From contig JAIEQT010000209.1 of NCBI GenBank assembly GCA_019747455.1, positions 1-18,939 of the forward strand: a DNA stretch of 18,939 nt, read 5' to 3'. The DNA comes from Chitinophagaceae bacterium. Its GTDB lineage: Bacteria; Bacteroidota; Bacteroidia; Chitinophagales; Chitinophagaceae. The notes under the pieces were generated by a model. That model did not search any database. It was not told the origin of the DNA and was given only the letters and a program-made list of their open reading frames with translations. Below, in pieces: positions 15,724 to 18,939 of the stretch. The position numbers were made by a program, and so were the translations under genes. Each line of letters starts with the position of its first letter. The stretch's first letter is position 1.

Positions 15724-17889
15724 TTGAAAAAGTCGATTAAAGTAAAACAACGCGATATCACAGATTGCGGGGCTGCCTGTTTAGCCTCTGTTTCAGCTCA
15801 TTATAACCTTAGGATGCCTGTAAGTCGTATTCGTCAGTATGCTGGAACAGATAAAAGAGGCACTAATGTTCTTGGATTGATTGAGGCCTCTGAAAGACTT
15901 GGGTTTCAGGCAAAGGGAGCTAAGGGGCCTATTGAAAGTCTTGCTAAAATACCACTTCCTGCTATTGCTCACTTGGTTCTCAAAAGTCAATTCCATCATT
16001 TTGTGGTCATATATAAGGTTACAAAAAAATATGTAACTATTATGGATCCCGGGGATGGGGGTATACATAAAAAGAAAATTGTCGATTTTATTAAAGAATG
16101 GAGCGGGGTGATTGTACTTCTTCTCCCAGAGGAGACATTTACACCACGAAATGAGAAAATTTCTCATTCTATAAGGTTTTGGCGGTTAATAAAACCTCAT
16201 GCCGGTATAATGATACAGGCATTATTTGGTGCTATTATTTATACTGTTTTGGGACTATCATCTTCTATTTACATGCAAAAGATAGTTGATTTTGTATTGG
16301 TGGATGGCAATATTCGCCTCTTGAACCTGTTGAGTATTGGAATGATTATAATTTTACTTTTACAGATATTCATTGGAACATTTAAAAGTATCCTTGGATT
16401 ACAAACAGGTCAACATATTGATGCCAAACTGATACTTGGATATTACAAGCATTTATTGAAATTGCCGCAACGTTTTTTTGATACTATGCGCGTGGGCGAA
16501 ATCGTTAGCCGTGTGAATGATGCAGTTAAGATTCGAGTGTTTATCAATGACGTAGCTCTAAATATTATTGTAAATATTCTTATTGTAAGCTTTTCTATTG
16601 GGTTGATGTTTTTATATTATTGGAAGCTAGCATTAATCATGTTGACCATTATTCCAGTCTATCTTATTCTTTACTGGATAAACAACCGTGTAAACAAAAA
16701 GTGGCAACGTACTTTAATGGAAAACAGTGCTGAACTAGAAACAGAATTAGTAGAAAGCCTCAATGCGGCTGGTACGATAAAACGCTTTGGGCTGGAGGAA
16801 TATGCGAATATAAAAACCGAAAATAGATTCATTTTATTATTACAGTCAATCTATAAAAGTAGTATAAAGGGGTTATATATAGCCAACACCTCGGATTTCG
16901 TGCCCCGTCTTTTTACTATTATCATATTATGGGCAGGAAGTTATTTTGTTATAAGTAGAGAATTAACTCCCGGAGAATTATTGTCTTTCTATGCCTTAGT
17001 GGGATATTTTACTGGCCCTGCGGGTTCTTTGTTGGGCGCAAATAAAAGTATTCAGGATGCGCTGATTGCAGCAGATCGTTTATTTGAAATCATTGACTTG
17101 GAAACAGAAGCCACAAATGAGAACAAGATTGAGCTTACTCCAGAACTGATAGAAAATATTGTCTTCCATAATGTTCATTTCAGATATGGAACAAGGGTAA
17201 CTGTTTTTGAAGGTTTGAATATATCTATATCCAAAAATAATATTACCGCAATCGTTGGAGAAAGCGGGAGCGGTAAATCAACCCTTCTTTCGCTTTTACA
17301 GAATCTCTACCCTCTTCAGGAAGGAAATATAAGCATTGGGGGGATAGACCTGCAATATATCAGCAGCCGAAGTCTTCGACAGGTTGTATCGGTAGTACCT
17401 CAAAATATTGATTTATTTGCCGGTACAATCATCGAAAATATTGCTTTGGGAGATTTTGAACCTGATATGCAAAGAATCTTATCAATCTCTCAAGCATTGG
17501 GAATTAATGACTTTATTGAGAAGATGCCAGCCACATATAATACAATTTTAAACGAGCAGGGGGTTAATCTATCGGGGGGGCAGCGTCAGCGTGTTGCAAT
17601 TGCTCGGGCATTGTATAGGAATCCAGAGATTTTAATTCTTGATGAAGCAACTTCTTCTTTAGACCCGACCAGCGAACAAAAGGTTCAATCTACACTTGAC
17701 CTATTTAAAAAGCAAGGAAAAACAATCATTATTATTGCTCATAGATTGAGTACAGTAAAAAACGCTGACTTAATCCTTGTATTGAAGGGAGGTAAACTTC
17801 TCGAACAGGGTAATCACCACGAGTTGATTGAAAAGCGGGGGAATTATTTCGATCTTTGGAATAACATGCAACTTGATATACCTATTTAA
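15724..17889 (+). CDS. Peptidase-containing ABC transporter (C39 bacteriocin-type exporter)
   Basis: From TTG 15724 the protein has 721 residues, normal for this family. An N-terminal C39 peptidase domain carries the catalytic triad Cys15 (KQRDITDCGAAC), His92 (FHHFVVIY) and Asp108 (IMDPGDG), with Gln9 as oxyanion residue. A six-helix exporter domain follows (about 155-420). The ATPase has Walker A GESGSGKST (about 512), signature LSGGQRQR (about 615), Walker B ILILDEATSSLD (about 640) and H-loop IAHRLS (about 673). All catalytic parts are present. It should cut after Gly-Gly and export the two peptides encoded at the start of the operon. An ATG at 15679 would add 15 residues and overlap the HlyD gene by 37 bases; TTG 15724 is preferred because it puts the KQRD motif at the usual distance from the N-terminus. 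Last gene of the operon. Confidence 0.93.
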   Translation: MKKSIKVKQRDITDCGAACLASVSAHYNLRMPVSRIRQYAGTDKRGTNVLGLIEASERLGFQAKGAKGPIESLAKIPLPAIAHLVLKSQFHHFVVIYKVTKKYVTIMDPGDGGIHKKKIVDFIKEWSGVIVLLLPEETFTPRNEKISHSIRFWRLIKPHAGIMIQALFGAIIYTVLGLSSSIYMQKIVDFVLVDGNIRLLNLLSIGMIIILLLQIFIGTFKSILGLQTGQHIDAKLILGYYKHLLKLPQRFFDTMRVGEIVSRVNDAVKIRVFINDVALNIIVNILIVSFSIGLMFLYYWKLALIMLTIIPVYLILYWINNRVNKKWQRTLMENSAELETELVESLNAAGTIKRFGLEEYANIKTENRFILLLQSIYKSSIKGLYIANTSDFVPRLFTIIILWAGSYFVISRELTPGELLSFYALVGYFTGPAGSLLGANKSIQDALIAADRLFEIIDLETEATNENKIELTPELIENIVFHNVHFRYGTRVTVFEGLNISISKNNITAIVGESGSGKSTLLSLLQNLYPLQEGNISIGGIDLQYISSRSLRQVVSVVPQNIDLFAGTIIENIALGDFEPDMQRILSISQALGINDFIEKMPATYNTILNEQGVNLSGGQRQRVAIARALYRNPEILILDEATSSLDPTSEQKVQSTLDLFKKQGKTIIIIAHRLSTVKNADLILVLKGGKLLEQGNHHELIEKRGNYFDLWNNMQLDIPI

Positions 17890-17949
17890 ACTTAATCAGG
17901 ATAAGTAGGAAGGCTAAATAGTGCAATTGATCCGCAATAATAGACTACA

Positions 17950-17998
17950 AAAACACTGAAGGCTATAGTCATATTTCGACAAGTGTTTTATTTTTTAA
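17950..17998 (+). terminator. Probable terminator of the exporter operon
   Basis: AAAACACT (17950-17957) pairs with AGTGTTTT (17982-17989), followed by ATTTTTTAATT. The stem is 8 bp with a 24-base loop, so it is weaker than the SusD terminator. It sits between convergent genes; reading the other way an A-rich side also gives a T run, so it may act in both directions. Confidence 0.5.
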
Positions 17999-18012
17999 TT
18001 AGATACCTCTCA

Positions 18013-18939
18013 CTAATTCAGATGGTATTTCAACCTCCCCCCCCTCAACAATTCCTCATGCCTTACAAAATGCCGATCTATTTTTTTCCCATTCAACCAA
18101 ACTTCTCTAATTGAAGTTTCTTTTGCGTTTTTATTTTGTTGAATGGTTTCGATTTGTAGTGTTTTGCCATTAGGTAATTGTAGGGTTGCGTTTTTAACAA
18201 GCGGTAAACCAAAAACATATTCGCCCGATGCGGGGTTCATAGGATACATGCCAAGGCTGGTCCATATATACCAGGCACTCATTTGTCCGCAATCGTCATT
18301 ACCGGTTAAGCCATCAGGTCCTGTTTTGTACATACTATCTGCTACTACTCGAATCCACTTGGCAGCTTTCTCGGGATGCCCTAAAGCGCTGTACATATAA
18401 ATAATATGATGGCTGGGTTCGTTGCCATGCGCGTATTGTCCTATTAAACCGGTAACATCAGCAGAAGTATTTTCTCCATGTAATTCAGAAGGTGCCGTAA
18501 AGAGTGCATCTAGCTTAGCCACTAATTTTTCTTTGCCACCATATAGTGCGGCAAGGCCGTTCACATCATGCGGAATAAAAAAACTATGTTGCCAGGCAGT
18601 ACCTTCAATGTATTGCCCGTTGAAACCATGCTCAGATAACAATGGGTCGAAGGGTTCCACAAATTTCCCTTCACTATTTTTGGCACGCATAAAACCAGTT
18701 TGCGCATCAAACAATTGTTGGTAGCTGAGTGCGCGTTTGCTGTACGTTTCATAGTCGGCAGTGTATCCTAATTTTTTTGCTACTTGTGCAATACACCAAT
18801 CATCGAATGCATATTCGAGGGTGATGGTTACACTCCATCCATGTTTATCTTGAGGTAGGTAACCATATTGAATATATTCAGGTGTGCCACGTTGTTGTTG
18901 GTTTGCCGATTTTTTCATGGCAGTATAAGCCGCTTGCAC
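18013..18939 (-). CDS. GH92 alpha-mannosidase, C-terminal part
   Basis: The 308 visible residues are the C-terminal part of a glycoside hydrolase family 92 exo-alpha-mannosidase; the 5' part lies beyond the right edge, so the GTG at the edge is not a start. Typical blocks are GYLPQDKHGWSVTITLEYAF then DDWCIAQVAKKLG, NGQYIEGTAWQHSFFIPHDVNG, GNEPSHHIIYMYSALGHP, and TGNDDCGQMSAWYIWTSLG then MYPMNPASGEYVFG. The GNDDCGQ block carries the acidic residues linked to calcium-dependent inverting catalysis in the family. The enzyme trims alpha-linked mannose from glycans, usually after secretion, and supports an N-glycan-like target for the locus. The end (ELLRGGRLKYHLN, TAG stop) matches the family's normal C-terminus, although it passes through a run of eight G on the coding strand (C8 at 18037-18044). 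Confidence 0.93.
   Translation of the reverse strand: MQAAYTAMKKSANQQQRGTPEYIQYGYLPQDKHGWSVTITLEYAFDDWCIAQVAKKLGYTADYETYSKRALSYQQLFDAQTGFMRAKNSEGKFVEPFDPLLSEHGFNGQYIEGTAWQHSFFIPHDVNGLAALYGGKEKLVAKLDALFTAPSELHGENTSADVTGLIGQYAHGNEPSHHIIYMYSALGHPEKAAKWIRVVADSMYKTGPDGLTGNDDCGQMSAWYIWTSLGMYPMNPASGEYVFGLPLVKNATLQLPNGKTLQIETIQQNKNAKETSIREVWLNGKKIDRHFVRHEELLRGGRLKYHLN

Noticed and set aside
18037..18044. C8 run near the GH92 stop as a frameshift site
   Set aside because: The frame through the run gives the normal family C-terminus and a stop, so there is no sign of slippage in this sequence.
1..18939. CRISPR array, tRNA or rRNA genes
   Set aside because: I saw no spaced direct repeats, cloverleaf-forming sequence or rRNA-like conserved blocks on either strand.

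Overview
The window looks like chromosomal DNA of a Bacteroidota bacterium, most likely of the Chitinophagaceae type. It carries a SusC/SusD outer-membrane pair, a GH92 mannosidase, a large BNR-repeat protein, AT-rich intergenic DNA and no obvious Shine-Dalgarno sequences. The assignment rests on gene content, not on a marker gene.

Positions 1-11536 form a glycan-utilisation locus. A BNR-repeat exoprotein (minus strand, cut by the left edge, apparently frameshifted near 40-44) and a ROK-family regulator (minus) lie left of a plus-strand operon. The operon encodes an N-acylglucosamine 2-epimerase closely resembling animal RENBP, a secreted FAD-dependent oxidoreductase, a SusC-like transporter interrupted by an in-frame TGA where Trp is expected, and a SusD-like lipoprotein. 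A good intrinsic terminator follows, then a DUF5009/NagX-like membrane protein. Epimerase plus NagX-like protein suggests ManNAc/GlcNAc (sialic-acid-type or amino-sugar) use, with the ROK protein as the probable sensor. The C-terminal part of a GH92 alpha-mannosidase at the right edge (minus) returns to the glycan theme.

Positions 11537-17998 look like an accessory block set between these glycan genes: an orphan antitoxin-like gene, a 515-base stretch without a convincing gene, an orphan NarL/LuxR-type response regulator (minus), and a divergent secretion operon. That operon starts with two tiny genes, 13386-13568 and 13580-13750. Their 25-residue leaders align without gaps, share ten identical positions and both end in Gly-Gly. 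Next come a CPBP-family membrane protease, an HlyD-type adaptor and a C39-peptidase ABC exporter with all catalytic residues. The best reading is a two-peptide, double-glycine-leader secreted peptide system (class IIb bacteriocin-like or signalling peptides). The exporter would cleave the leaders, the HlyD protein would link to an outer-membrane channel encoded elsewhere, and the CPBP protein would give immunity or processing.

The divergent region between the regulator and the peptides holds a perfect 20-bp palindrome next to the regulator's promoter, a perfect 14-bp palindrome near a candidate peptide promoter, a second site sharing the AACTGC/GCAGT half-sites, and several small stem-loops. 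A strong hairpin lies between the peptide genes and the protease/exporter genes and could keep peptide transcript in excess over the export machinery.
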